A stretch of 64,000 nt of DNA from Corynebacterium lujinxingii (GCF_014490555.1 NZ_CP061032.1:62001-126000), one strand, 5' to 3'; positions 34,265 to 42,979 are shown, counted from the first letter of the stretch. A program made the numbers and translations. The notes: generated from the letters alone by a model not told the origin.

Positions 34265-36109
34265 TTACTTCCTCACTGCGACGGCGAACGGGCCGATGAA
34301 CTTCACGTCCCAGTCGTCCTTGAACGCGTCGGGGTGGAAATACAACCCTTCGTAGTGCACGTTGGGCTGACTCGGGTAAATGTCGTGCGCGATGTGGGTC
34401 TTGAAATCGCTGTCCTCGCTGCCACGGAAAATGAAGGCGGCGGGCGGCTCCCACTGGCTGTTGTCCACGGCCTCGGTGAACTTCTCCGGGTCGTCGTAGG
34501 AGATCCGCGACCACTCCTCGAGCTCACCGTTGCGCTGCTCGAACTCGCCGAGCGGGTTGGCATAGTGGCTGGTAAACGCGTTAAATCCGAAGAATGGGTG
34601 GAAGGCCATGAAGTTGATCTCGTCAGTGAACACCACGGCCTCGTTTTCCATATGGCCGTGCGACTCGATGAAGTCCGCAATCTCGTTGTAGTAGCGGCCG
34701 GCATCCGGCGGGAAGCGGTCGGCTCGCTCCCCGTAGCCGTCCGTGTCCGCGTACGCCTGGTCGATGTACTTCTCGTTTTGCACCGCGACGTGCTGCACCA
34801 TCTGCAGCGACGCCACCGCGACAACGGCGATGACCACGGTAGTAAACAGCGTCTGGTTCTTGATCTGGATGCGCTTCGGGTCGAAGTTAGCCACCGCGAT
34901 GATGCCGAGCGTGGCAAACAGCAGCACGAACAACACCTCGAGGCGGAAACCGAGCAGCGACGTGCCAAACAGCGTGATCGCCATGGAGGCCAGCGCCCAC
35001 ACGTAGCTCACCGCAAGTGCGGCGCCCAGCGACGCGATCTCCGGCTCGCGGAAACGCACAATGAGCTCGATGAGGCCAAACAGGCACAGCAGGCCGACAA
35101 GCGACAGTGAAAGGAACGGCAACGCGAAGTAGGTGCCCTCGATGGGCAGGAAGTGGTTCGCGGTGGATTCCAAAATCTCGTCGCCGGTAAGCACGCGCCA
35201 CACGTACGGACCCCAGGCGATTGAGGCGATAGCCAGCGAGGCGAACCCGATCACGAGCAGGTGCTTCAGCGGGGTCAGTGAGCGCTCCCCGGCGAAGGTG
35301 AGCACCACGGCGATGACAACGACCGTCAGCGCGCCAATGGCGGTGAACAGCGTGTAAAACGTCGCGGAGATGCCCAGGTACACCGCGAGCGCCGCAGTGG
35401 CGGACCAGGAGCCCTTCAGTGCCCGGTACGCCCACACGGCAGCGGCCGGCAAGAACATAGCGACGATTGCCGCGTACGGCTCCTCCGGCGTCTCCGTGAG
35501 TACGATCGCGGTGGTGACCACGGCGATCGCCGTCGCCACCGGAAGCGACCCGGTGAGGCGGCGCCAGATCGGGGTCAGCATCGCAGCGCCCGCGGCCAGG
35601 GTGGCCAGGGCGTGGGGCTGGTAGACCTCCCAACCGTCCATGCCCATGATGTTGGCCAGGCGTCCGCCCATCCAGAACCAGCCCATGGGGTAGAAGGTGG
35701 GCAGGCCCTTATACGCCATGTCGGCGTGGCTGAAGTTCTCGGTCATGCGCGACAGGAACTGGGTGCGGAACCCCTGGTCCACCTGGATGCCGTCGAGGTA
35801 GAGCTTCGTCGCGGACAACGGGATGCCGAGGGTGGCCACAACCAGCCCCGCCGGAATCAACGCCAACACCGCCGCGGAAATCCACGGGCGTTTCCCGCGG
35901 GTCCACAGCACCGCCAACACAGCGGCGATGACGAGCAGCACGAACGACACTCCGGTGGCCAACGACCTAGTCACCATGGAGGTGTTGAACGCCGGCAGCG
36001 AGATCCGGTTGAGCACGAACCACGCCACCAGCGTGAGGACGCCACCGGCGAGCCCGGCCGCGATCGTGCGCAGGGCAGTGCGCCCCGCAGGCTGGTAATC
36101 GGTTGTCAT
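34265..36109 (-). CDS. aftA: Galactan 5-O-arabinofuranosyltransferase AftA
   Basis: 614 residues, about eleven membrane helices with a soluble C-terminal third. It transfers the first arabinofuranose from decaprenyl-phospho-arabinose to the galactan. The first periplasmic loop has DGIQVDQGFRTQFLSRM with the GT-C acidic residue, followed by GLPTFYPMGWFWMGGR, a hallmark of AftA. The start at 36109 (MTTDYQPAG) gives the expected short cytosolic N-arm. Only 20 bp follow the end of the upstream response regulator gene, so transcription with the two-component system is likely, which is unusual for this gene. Confidence 0.94.
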   Translation of the reverse strand: MTTDYQPAGRTALRTIAAGLAGGVLTLVAWFVLNRISLPAFNTSMVTRSLATGVSFVLLVIAAVLAVLWTRGKRPWISAAVLALIPAGLVVATLGIPLSATKLYLDGIQVDQGFRTQFLSRMTENFSHADMAYKGLPTFYPMGWFWMGGRLANIMGMDGWEVYQPHALATLAAGAAMLTPIWRRLTGSLPVATAIAVVTTAIVLTETPEEPYAAIVAMFLPAAAVWAYRALKGSWSATAALAVYLGISATFYTLFTAIGALTVVVIAVVLTFAGERSLTPLKHLLVIGFASLAIASIAWGPYVWRVLTGDEILESTANHFLPIEGTYFALPFLSLSLVGLLCLFGLIELIVRFREPEIASLGAALAVSYVWALASMAITLFGTSLLGFRLEVLFVLLFATLGIIAVANFDPKRIQIKNQTLFTTVVIAVVAVASLQMVQHVAVQNEKYIDQAYADTDGYGERADRFPPDAGRYYNEIADFIESHGHMENEAVVFTDEINFMAFHPFFGFNAFTSHYANPLGEFEQRNGELEEWSRISYDDPEKFTEAVDNSQWEPPAAFIFRGSEDSDFKTHIAHDIYPSQPNVHYEGLYFHPDAFKDDWDVKFIGPFAVAVRK

Positions 36110-36129
36110 GCGTAACAGTGTCGCATACG

Positions 36130-36774
36130 CTACCCAACTCCACGTTCTGCCAGGTACATCAGGATTGCGCGCACGCGCCGGTTGTCCTCGTCGGGGGTAA
36201 GTCCCAGTTTGGAGAAGATACTGGAGACGTGCTTCGCCACCGCCGCGCCGGAGAGGTAGAGCTGCTCGGAGATCTGCGCGTTGGACAGCCCCTCCGCCAT
36301 GTGCTCGAGCACCTCCATCTCGCGCGGGGTGAGCGTGGTCAGCCAGCGCGAACTCGCGGCCATGAGCGCGCTGGCCACGTCCGGGTCGATGATCACCCCG
36401 CCGGACGCCACGGTTTCGCACGCCTGGATGAAGTCTTTCACCTCGGCGACGCGGTCCTTGAGCAGGTAGCCGGTGCCGCCGTCGCCGCCGGAGAACAACT
36501 CCCGCGCGTAGGCAGGCGCGACGTATTGCGACAGCACCAGCACGTTGACCGGGCCCCGTTGGCGCAGTTCCAGTGCGGCTTGGAGTCCGTCGTCGCGCAT
36601 GTTCGGCGGCATGCGCACGTCCGTGATCACCAGGTCTGGCGCATGCGTATCGACGACCCCCTGCACCCGATCTGCACTGTCCACCTGCGCCACAACCTCG
36701 TGGCCGCGCCGGGTAAGCAGGCCGGCAACGCCTTCCCGCAGCAGTGCGGAGTCGTCCGCGATGACAATCCTCAT
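36130..36774 (-). CDS. NarL/LuxR family response regulator
   Basis: 214 residues. Receiver domain: acidic pair in VIADDSALLREG, phospho-acceptor Asp in DLVITDVRMPP, and Lys in YLLKDRV. The C-terminal LuxR helix-turn-helix is LTPREMEVLEHMAEGLSNAQ (about 147-200). Start overlaps the end of the kinase gene by 4 bp. The pair is divergent from an ABC transporter and lies 20 bp upstream of aftA. It probably controls the transporter and perhaps the arabinan genes; this is inference from position. Confidence 0.93.
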   Translation of the reverse strand: MRIVIADDSALLREGVAGLLTRRGHEVVAQVDSADRVQGVVDTHAPDLVITDVRMPPNMRDDGLQAALELRQRGPVNVLVLSQYVAPAYARELFSGGDGGTGYLLKDRVAEVKDFIQACETVASGGVIIDPDVASALMAASSRWLTTLTPREMEVLEHMAEGLSNAQISEQLYLSGAAVAKHVSSIFSKLGLTPDEDNRRVRAILMYLAERGVG

Positions 36775-37448
36775 GGCGCAATCCCACTTTCTCCCCGGAA
36801 CAAAAGCAACGGAATACGGGCGGCAACGGTGGTGGGGCCGCCGTCGGGCGAGGTCAACTCCATCGACCCGCCGAACGCCGCGATCCGTTCCCGCATCCCG
36901 TCGAGCCCGCCGCCGGGGGTGATGCGGGCGTTGCCGCCGCCTTGGTCGGTTACCGAGATGTTCAGGGTGTGGTCGCAGGTCACCAGCACGCTCACCGGTG
37001 CCTGCGGTGCGTGCTTCGCGGCGTTGGTGAGCGCTTCGGCGGTGAAGAAGTAGGCGGCGGCGGTGACGGAGTCGTCGATACGTGGCAGCTCGTGCGGCGC
37101 GCGGACCGTGACGTGTGGGCCGTACTGCGCGGCGGCCGTTTCGATCGCGGCGATGAGCCCGTGGTCCGACAGCTCGCGGGGGTGGATGCCGTGCACGGTT
37201 CTCCTGAGTGCGTCGAGGCCGTTGCGGAGGTCGCGCGCGGCGTCGTCGAGAAGCGGCGAATCAACGTCGAGTCTGGCCTCGCCGAGCTTCATCGCCGCGG
37301 CCACGAAGTACTGCTGCGCGCCGTCGTGCAGGTCACGCTCGATGCGCAGGCGCTCCACCTCGTACGCCTCCGCAATCTTTCTTCGAGAGGCGGTGAGCTG
37401 GTGGATCTTCGCCGCCGCCCGCTCCTCGTGGTTCCTTCTTTGTCGCAT
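36771..37448 (-). CDS. Short sensor histidine kinase (HisKA_3 type) without a membrane sensor
   Basis: 225 residues. The dimerisation/phospho-acceptor helix contains ERLRIERDLHDGAQQYFVAA with the active His, and the ATPase part has EALTNAAKHA (N box) and GGGLDGMRERIAAFGG (G box). The protein begins with a charged segment (MRQRRNHEERAAAKIHQL) directly before the HisKA_3 domain, and no membrane helices precede it. Open frames further upstream do not supply any. It is therefore a cytosolic kinase, or depends on a membrane partner such as the divergent transporter. Partner regulator is immediately downstream. Confidence 0.88.
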   Translation of the reverse strand: MRQRRNHEERAAAKIHQLTASRRKIAEAYEVERLRIERDLHDGAQQYFVAAAMKLGEARLDVDSPLLDDAARDLRNGLDALRRTVHGIHPRELSDHGLIAAIETAAAQYGPHVTVRAPHELPRIDDSVTAAAYFFTAEALTNAAKHAPQAPVSVLVTCDHTLNISVTDQGGGNARITPGGGLDGMRERIAAFGGSMELTSPDGGPTTVAARIPLLLFRGESGIAP

Positions 37449-37540
37449 GCCCGCGAGCGTAGCGGGGTAGAGCTAGCACTACCCATATTCGGGAGTCAGG
37501 GCCATAGTGCTTCACGACGACCACCTGTGAAATAGAAACC

Positions 37541-38206
37541 ATGCTTGAACTCAGAGACATCACAAAGTCATTCCCCCAGCAGCGGGTCCTCGAAGGCATC
37601 AGCCTGACGGTGGGCGACGGGGAATCCGCGGCCATCATGGGGCCTTCCGGCTCCGGTAAGTCGACCCTGCTGCACTGCATGTCCGGCGTGCTCGTCCCCG
37701 ACCAGGGTGAAGTGTTGTTCAACGGCCAGGATGTGGCCGCAATGAGCGACGCCGAACGGTCGCGCCTGCGCCTCGAGCACTTCGGCTTCATCTTCCAGGA
37801 CGGCCAACTGTTGCCCGAGCTGACCGCCACCGAAAACGTTGCCCTGCCGCAGATCATGCGCGGGGTGTCGCGGGCCGAGGCGCACAAGGATGCTGTGGAC
37901 ATGCTCACCCGGCTGGGCCTGGGCGCCTATGTGGACCGGTATCCGGGGCAGCTCTCCGGTGGCCAGGGACAGCGCGTGGCCATCGCGCGCGCCTTGGCCG
38001 GGCCGCCGTCTGTCGTGTTCGCCGACGAGCCAACCGCGGCGTTGGACCAGGCCACCGGCCACGAAGTCATGCAGCAGATCGTGGCCGTGTGCCAGAAGTT
38101 CGGTGTGACACTCGTGGTGGTCACGCACGACCCGAAGATCGCCGACTGGTGCAGCCGCCGCGTTGAAATCCGCGACGGCCTGATCCACTCGGAGGTGGCG
38201 CGATGA
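37541..38206 (+). CDS. ABC transporter ATP-binding protein (LolD/MacB/BceA type)
   Basis: 221 residues. Walker A GPSGSGKST, Q-loop FGFIFQDGQLLPEL, signature LSGGQGQRVAIARAL, Walker B VVFADEPTAALD and the switch His in VVVTHD are intact. The size and the PGQLSGGQ context are those of ATPases that serve FtsX-like permeases in peptide sensing/export or lipoprotein handling. ATG of the permease overlaps its stop (ATGA). Divergent from the two-component genes across 92 bp, a classic arrangement for antimicrobial-peptide response modules. Confidence 0.93.
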   Translation: MLELRDITKSFPQQRVLEGISLTVGDGESAAIMGPSGSGKSTLLHCMSGVLVPDQGEVLFNGQDVAAMSDAERSRLRLEHFGFIFQDGQLLPELTATENVALPQIMRGVSRAEAHKDAVDMLTRLGLGAYVDRYPGQLSGGQGQRVAIARALAGPPSVVFADEPTAALDQATGHEVMQQIVAVCQKFGVTLVVVTHDPKIADWCSRRVEIRDGLIHSEVAR

Positions 38207-39579
38207 GTGCGGTGACGTTGATGCGGTCGGCGGTGTCGCAGACAAGCGAAGGGCGCTCGCAACGGCAGATCGGCGAGCGCTGGGTACGTGTGCTATCGCT
38301 GGTCGCGGTGACGGTGGCGACGTGGATGCTGTGCACCCTCATGGGCGGCACCTGGATGTTCGTTGCGCGCAACATGCACCCGCACGAAGCGCTCGTGGAG
38401 GTCGATCCGATCTCACTGGCGTACGTGTTCCTTGCCTTGTTCGCCAGTGTGCTGCTCGTGCCGAGCCTGTTAGGGCTGCTCACCCAAGCCGCGCGGGCGA
38501 ACCTGGGCGGGCGCGAGGAGCACCTGGCGGTGCTTCGCCTCATCGGCGCGACCGCCGGCGAGGTGCGAGGGATGATGATCCTGGAATCGCTGCGCCAGGC
38601 GTTTGTCGGGTTGATGCTGGGCTCGGTGCTGTACGTGGCCACGTGCCCGGCGTGGAGTTTGCTGACGTTCCAGGAAAAGCGTGTCGGCACCTGGGAAATG
38701 CTCACCTGGTGGGTCATCCCCGCCGCGTGGATCGTGGTGTTGGTCTTGGCCGCGTGCTCCGTGTGGCTCGCGTTGCGACGCGTCGCCGTGACCCCACTCG
38801 GCGTGACCAAAAAGATCCCGCCAAAGGGGCAAAGCTGGATCACGCTGGTGTTGTCAGTGGTTGGTGCGGTGGTGCTGTACCGCTACCTGAGTTCGCTGAC
38901 CATCGCGCCGGAGGCAGACGCGTTGGAATTCGTGGTGATGCTGGTCGTCGCCGGCGGCATTCTCACCGTCAACGCACTGATCGCGGTCGGTGTGATCCAG
39001 CTGCTTGCGCGGCTGAGCTACCGGGTGCCCGGGGCTGCCAACTACGTGGCCACGCGCCGGGTAGGCCGCGGCGCCAAAACCACCTGGAAGCGCGTGACCG
39101 CGCTCTATTTCGTGGCGTTCATCGGCGGTGTTGGCGGCTGGTTCTCAGCGGTACCTGAAATTGAAGAAGCCCCTGCCCTGAAGATGATCGCGGGTGATAT
39201 CCCCTCCGGTGTGGCTATCACCGTGGTCTTCGCGACGGTGCTGATGGTGTCGTCCACGCTGCTCACCCAGGCGCTGAGTGTGGTGGAGCAAAAGCAGCTG
39301 ACCAAGTCGTTCTACTTCATCGGGGCGCCCGCGTCCTTCCACACCAAGGTGGCTGCCCGTGAGGTTGGGGTGCCCATGCTGGTGGTGGCGCTGCTCGGGT
39401 TCGGCATGGGCAGTCTGATGGGCACCGTCATGGTCTTTGCACATGTCAATGTGATGGACAAGTTAGTGCTGTTTGGCACGCTCGTTGTGGTGGCGCTGAT
39501 CGGTTGCGTCCTGGCGGTGCTGGGGACCGGGCGGTTGCGCGAGAAGGTGCTGCTCGGGATGGGCCGCGCGAAGGACTAG
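38203..39579 (+). CDS. FtsX-like ABC transporter permease
   Basis: 458 residues with about eight to ten membrane helices in two FtsX-like halves. The first half contains ARANLGGREEHLAVLRLIGATAGEV, the cytoplasmic coupling helix typical of FtsX/MacB permeases, and a shorter equivalent lies near QKQLTKSFYFIGAPASFHT. There is no large extracellular domain, unlike MacB or BceB. It works with the ATPase just upstream. The gene ends inside the first base pairs of a ~125-bp repeat element that contains a strong terminator. Confidence 0.88.
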   Translation: MSAVTLMRSAVSQTSEGRSQRQIGERWVRVLSLVAVTVATWMLCTLMGGTWMFVARNMHPHEALVEVDPISLAYVFLALFASVLLVPSLLGLLTQAARANLGGREEHLAVLRLIGATAGEVRGMMILESLRQAFVGLMLGSVLYVATCPAWSLLTFQEKRVGTWEMLTWWVIPAAWIVVLVLAACSVWLALRRVAVTPLGVTKKIPPKGQSWITLVLSVVGAVVLYRYLSSLTIAPEADALEFVVMLVVAGGILTVNALIAVGVIQLLARLSYRVPGAANYVATRRVGRGAKTTWKRVTALYFVAFIGGVGGWFSAVPEIEEAPALKMIAGDIPSGVAITVVFATVLMVSSTLLTQALSVVEQKQLTKSFYFIGAPASFHTKVAAREVGVPMLVVALLGFGMGSLMGTVMVFAHVNVMDKLVLFGTLVVVALIGCVLAVLGTGRLREKVLLGMGRAKD

Positions 39580-39703
39580 GAAAAAGTTCCCGGGGCGGCG
39601 GCGGAAGTGGGAACTATTTTGGGCCCATAAGAAAACGACCTGCAGAAAGTGAATGTTCTGCAGGTCGTTTTTGAAGAAAGTTCCCGGGCGGGGAACTTTT
39701 TCG
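39580..39703 (+). repeat. ~125-bp GTTCCC/GGGAAC repeat element, copy A
   Basis: Bounded by GAAAAAGTTCCC (39580-39591) and its exact complement GGGAACTTTTTC (39691-39702). Internal GGGAACTATTTTGGG (39609-39623), a centre containing CGACCTGCAGAAA, and a second short hairpin at the right end. Copies B (45295-45420) and C (50324-50448, inverted) share this order. It fills the convergent gap between the permease gene and dprE2. Confidence 0.85.
39632..39672. terminator. Bidirectional rho-independent terminator
   Basis: A 16-bp perfect stem (AAAACGACCTGCAGAA and its complement) with an 8-nt loop. A-tract on the left and T-tract on the right make it functional for both the permease gene and dprE2. 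It lies inside repeat element A. Confidence 0.9.
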
Positions 39704-39725
39704 TATTAAGGGCCTCTAGAAGCCC

Positions 39726-40490
39726 CTAGAAGTTCAGCTTGCTCATGATCGGCGCCGGGATGGCCTTCAGCACCATCGAGATCGGGCCGAAGAGCTTGTG
39801 CACGAACACGGAGGACTTGCCGGCCAGGGCGGCGTCGACAGCTGCCTCGGCGACGTCTTCCTTGTTCACGGTCAGTGGGGCCTCGTCCAGGCCCTTGGTC
39901 ATCTTGGTGCGCACCTGGCCCGGGCGCACGACGGTGACGGTCACGCCGTTGTCCTTCAGGGCCTCGCCGAGTTGCAGGTAGAAGCCGTCGATGCCGGCCT
40001 TGGACGCGCCGTAGACGAAGTTGGAGCGGCGCACACGCTGGCCCGCCACGGACGACAGGGCGATGATCTTGCCGTTGCCCTGGCGTTTCATGTGCTGGCC
40101 GAGCAAGACGCCCACAGACATCGGGGCGGTGAAGTTGGTCTGCGCGGAGGCGACTGCGGCAGCTTGGTCCTGCCAGAGCTGCTCCTGGTCGCCCAGGGTG
40201 CCGAACGCCACGACCGCGACGTCGACCTCGCCGTCCTCGAAGGCGGCGTCGATGACAGCCGGGTGGGAGGCGAAATCAAGCGCGTCGAAGTCGATCAGGC
40301 GCACGTGTCCTGCGCCGGCGCGCTGGACTTCGGCCACGGCGTCGTCGATACGCGGGGAGTCCTTGCGCGCGCACAGGGTGACGGTGGGGTTGCCGCCGCG
40401 GGAGACGAGGTCGTCGACAATAGCGAGACCGATCTCGCTCGTGCCGCCGAGGAGGAGGATGTGCTGGGCTTGGCCTACTGCGTTAAGCAT
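39726..40490 (-). CDS. dprE2: Decaprenylphospho-beta-D-erythro-pentofuranosid-2-ulose 2-reductase
   Basis: 254 residues, SDR fold. Cofactor loop LLLGGTSEIGLAIVDDL, catalytic Ser in IALSSVAGQRVRRSNFVYG and the Tyr-x3-Lys in VYGASKAGIDG. It completes the DprE1/DprE2 epimerisation by reducing the 2-keto intermediate with NADH to give decaprenyl-phospho-arabinose, the only arabinose donor for arabinan. AAGGAG (just upstream of the ATG at 40490) supports the start. Nine bp downstream of dprE1 on the same strand. Confidence 0.95.
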   Translation of the reverse strand: MLNAVGQAQHILLLGGTSEIGLAIVDDLVSRGGNPTVTLCARKDSPRIDDAVAEVQRAGAGHVRLIDFDALDFASHPAVIDAAFEDGEVDVAVVAFGTLGDQEQLWQDQAAAVASAQTNFTAPMSVGVLLGQHMKRQGNGKIIALSSVAGQRVRRSNFVYGASKAGIDGFYLQLGEALKDNGVTVTVVRPGQVRTKMTKGLDEAPLTVNKEDVAEAAVDAALAGKSSVFVHKLFGPISMVLKAIPAPIMSKLNF

Positions 40491-40499
40491 TGGTTCTCC

Positions 40500-41897
40500 T
40501 TAGTTCAGTTCCAGACGGCGGGACATGTCGGACGCGAACACGCCGTACGGGTCGATCTCGCGGCGGGTCTTCAGCCAGGCGGGCAGCTCCGGGTACATCT
40601 TGTGGAACTTCTCCGCCGAGGTGCGGGATTCCTTGGCCAGGTAGAGGCGACCGCCGAACTCCATGACCTGGTCGTCGAGGCGGTCGAGGAACTCGTTGAG
40701 GCCCGGGCGGATCGGGAAGTCCACGCACACGTTCCAACCCTTCATCGGGTAGGACAGCGGCGCCTTGTTGCCCTCGCCGAACAGCTTGAACACGTTCAGT
40801 GCGGTGTAGTGGCCGGAGGACTGGATGTCGTAAATGATGTCCTTGAACGGCTCCACGGCATCGGTGGGCACGACGAACTGGTACTGCAGGAAGCCGGCTT
40901 TGCCGTAGCCGCGGTTCCACTCGCCGATGAGATCCAGCGGCTGGTAGAACTGCGTCAGGTTGAGCACCTGGTTCCGGGCCGGGGAGCCCATCATGTAGTA
41001 GGCCTCGCCGATGGCCATGAGCGTGTACTTGTTCATGGTCCAGGACGGGAAGATGTCCGGCACGGTCATCAGCTGCGGCGCCTTGAAGCGCAGCGGGTCC
41101 TTCGCCAGCTTCGGCGCGAATTCCTTCAACTGGTCCAGGGTGGCCAGCGAGCCGCGGGAGATCGTGGAGCGGCCGGTCTTCGGCGGGGCGGAGATCGCGT
41201 CGAACCACGCGGACGAGTAGGTGTAGTTCTTCTCGGAGCCGTCGGAGTGGGCCGCGATCGTCTCGTCGAGCGTGTCGGTGCGGTCGGTGTCCGCGATGAA
41301 GTAGGCGGTCTCCGTCTTCGTCATCTGGATGCGGGCGCGCAGGATGATGCCGGTCAGGCCCATGCCGCCGACGGTGGCCCAGAACAGTTCAGAGTTTTCG
41401 CCGTTCGGCTCGAGGTGCAGGACGCGGCCGTCCGCGACCAACAGCTCCATGGACAGGACGTGGTCGCCGAACGAGCCGGCGGAGTGGTGGTTCTTGCCGT
41501 GGATGTCCGGGCCGATCGCGCCGCCGATGGTGACCTGGCGGGTGCCGGGCAGCACCGGAACCCACAGGCCGTAGGGCAGCGCGGCCTTCATCAGCTGGTC
41601 GAGGTTCACTCCGGCGTCGACGTCGACGATGCCGGTGTCGGGGTCGATGGAGTGGATGCGGTTGAGCGCGTTCATGTCGACGACCAAGCCGCCGCCGTTT
41701 TGTGCCGGGTCACCGTAAGAGCGGCCCAAACCGCGGGCGATGATGCCGCGGCGCTTGTGCTCGGGCAGGTCGGCATTCTCGTCGGCCACCCGCTTGACCG
41801 CTTCAGCGATCGTGTCCACGTCGGGGGTCGAGAGCACCTGTGCGGTTGAGGGGGCGGTGCGGCCCCAGCCGTATAGGGATTTGGTTGTCAGTTCCAT
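40500..41897 (-). CDS. dprE1: Decaprenylphospho-beta-D-ribofuranose 2-oxidase
   Basis: 465 residues, FAD-linked oxidase of the VAO family. IARGLGRSYGDPAQNGGG and GAIGPDIHGKNHHSAGSFGD form the FAD-binding site, the latter with the His (about residue 133) expected near the flavin. Near the C-terminus GWNVCVDFPI holds a Cys (about residue 391) equivalent to Cys387 of M. tuberculosis, the residue that benzothiazinones modify. It oxidises decaprenyl-phospho-ribose at C2. ATG 41897 follows a TAGGAT box by 7 nt, so the mRNA is probably leaderless and heads the dprE1-dprE2 operon. Confidence 0.96.
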   Translation of the reverse strand: MELTTKSLYGWGRTAPSTAQVLSTPDVDTIAEAVKRVADENADLPEHKRRGIIARGLGRSYGDPAQNGGGLVVDMNALNRIHSIDPDTGIVDVDAGVNLDQLMKAALPYGLWVPVLPGTRQVTIGGAIGPDIHGKNHHSAGSFGDHVLSMELLVADGRVLHLEPNGENSELFWATVGGMGLTGIILRARIQMTKTETAYFIADTDRTDTLDETIAAHSDGSEKNYTYSSAWFDAISAPPKTGRSTISRGSLATLDQLKEFAPKLAKDPLRFKAPQLMTVPDIFPSWTMNKYTLMAIGEAYYMMGSPARNQVLNLTQFYQPLDLIGEWNRGYGKAGFLQYQFVVPTDAVEPFKDIIYDIQSSGHYTALNVFKLFGEGNKAPLSYPMKGWNVCVDFPIRPGLNEFLDRLDDQVMEFGGRLYLAKESRTSAEKFHKMYPELPAWLKTRREIDPYGVFASDMSRRLELN

Positions 41898-41904
41898 GCC
41901 CGCG

Positions 41905-41910
41905 ATCCTA
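41905..41910 (-). promoter_or_regulatory. Putative -10 box (TAGGAT) of dprE1
   Basis: TAGGAT on the minus strand is 7 nt before the dprE1 ATG. It overlaps the 3' end region of the small gene at 41927 only by proximity, not by sequence. Confidence 0.5.
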
Positions 41911-41926
41911 CCCCGGCTTAACATAC

Positions 41927-42154
41927 TTATAGGTCAATGATGCTACGAATTTCCTGTGGGAGTTCTTCCTGGCTGGAAATCACCGGCCCGTCGTACTCGC
42001 GCAAAATCTCGTAAATCCGCCCGCGACCTTTGGAATCGACGAACGGGAGCTCCTCGGCCATGAGGCGGACCATGAAGTCTGACAGTGGGACCTCGACACG
42101 CTGCGCCGCCTCGTGGATCGCGTCGGGGTCATCGCCTTTGTAATGCTTCCTCAT
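41927..42154 (-). CDS. Small hypothetical protein (75 aa)
   Basis: MRKHYKGDDPDAIHEAAQRV opens a 75-residue, charged, helical protein with no membrane segment; it continues with VPLSDFMVRLMAEELPFVDS and ends EIRSIIDL. The composition looks like a real protein and the ORF fills the gap between dprE1 and the next divergent gene. Not recognised. It is 29 bp upstream of dprE1 on the same strand, so co-transcription is possible. Confidence 0.55.
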   Translation of the reverse strand: MRKHYKGDDPDAIHEAAQRVEVPLSDFMVRLMAEELPFVDSKGRGRIYEILREYDGPVISSQEELPQEIRSIIDL

Positions 42155-42166
42155 GGCAAATAAGCC

Positions 42167-42172
42167 TATATT
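42167..42172 (+). promoter_or_regulatory. Putative -10 box (TATATT) of the gene at 42180
   Basis: TATATT ends 7 nt before the ATG at 42180; a leaderless mRNA is expected. The minus-strand gene at 42154 begins 12 bp to the left. Confidence 0.5.
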
Positions 42173-42179
42173 GGGCGCC

Positions 42180-42968
42180 ATGTCCAGCACCCTGTACCGC
42201 TCCGACCACCTGGCCCCGGTGATCCGCCTCGCAGACCGCCGGGCCTGTGCGACGCTGCTTGTACGCGTCGGGTTGGTCTCGGACGAGGTGGTGTACCGCT
42301 GGGTGGGCATCGACGAGTCCACCACCATCGCCGAATGCTGCCGCGTCGTAGGCGAGGTCTTCGGCGTCCACGACGTCGGTGCCGACGCTGCCCAAGAGCA
42401 GTTGCTTGCCGACGTCCTCCCCACCGTCGGCGACTCCACCCACTTCTCCAAAGGCCTGTGGTCCTTCGAGATGCAGCTGGCCGACATCTACCCGCGCGAC
42501 GAGTCCACCCCGCCTTCCGTGTGCGTCGCCGGGTCGGGCTCCTTCGGGTCGCTGCCCTTCGACATCGCCGCCGTGAATGCCCGGTTGATGGGGCAGCCCC
42601 TGGCCGCGACGGATGGACTGCGCCCCGAGGTGCGCGACCTCATGGCCCGCGCGAAAAACCACGACTTCGCCCCGCTGCTCCAGGCCCTCGATGTCGGCGC
42701 CGGAGCACGCCTGCCAGGGCTTCCGGTGGAGTCCGACCGCCGTTCGCGCGACGCGTTTTGGGCAGTCATCCTCGCCAACTCCTGCTGCGCGGGTTCCGAC
42801 ACCGACGTGATCGCCGAGGGCATCATGACCTCGCTCGGCTACGAGCCATTGCTTATCGACGACATCACCGCCCTCTGCACCACATCACTCACCCGCCTCG
42901 ACGAAATCGGCGGCGGCAGGAGCCCGGTGGAGATGTTGGATATCTACCGCCAGGTACTTCGCGGGTAG
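42180..42968 (+). CDS. Hypothetical protein, possibly pRiA4b ORF-3-like
   Basis: 262 residues, no signal or membrane segment. The first ~130 residues (LLVRVGLVSDEVVYRWVGID, then STTIAECCRVVGEVFGV, then DSTHFSKGLWSFEMQLADI) follow the general pattern of pRiA4b ORF-3-like domains: a beta strand with a Trp, then 'TxxxLHxxIxxxFGW', then a 'HxxxF' region. The match is weak. A Cys-containing turn (CVAGSGSFGSLPFDIAA) comes next. Divergent from the 75-aa gene and 11 bp upstream of the GtrA gene, so it may share a transcript with it. Confidence 0.55.
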   Translation: MSSTLYRSDHLAPVIRLADRRACATLLVRVGLVSDEVVYRWVGIDESTTIAECCRVVGEVFGVHDVGADAAQEQLLADVLPTVGDSTHFSKGLWSFEMQLADIYPRDESTPPSVCVAGSGSFGSLPFDIAAVNARLMGQPLAATDGLRPEVRDLMARAKNHDFAPLLQALDVGAGARLPGLPVESDRRSRDAFWAVILANSCCAGSDTDVIAEGIMTSLGYEPLLIDDITALCTTSLTRLDEIGGGRSPVEMLDIYRQVLRG

Positions 42969-42979
42969 GGTATTCGCCC

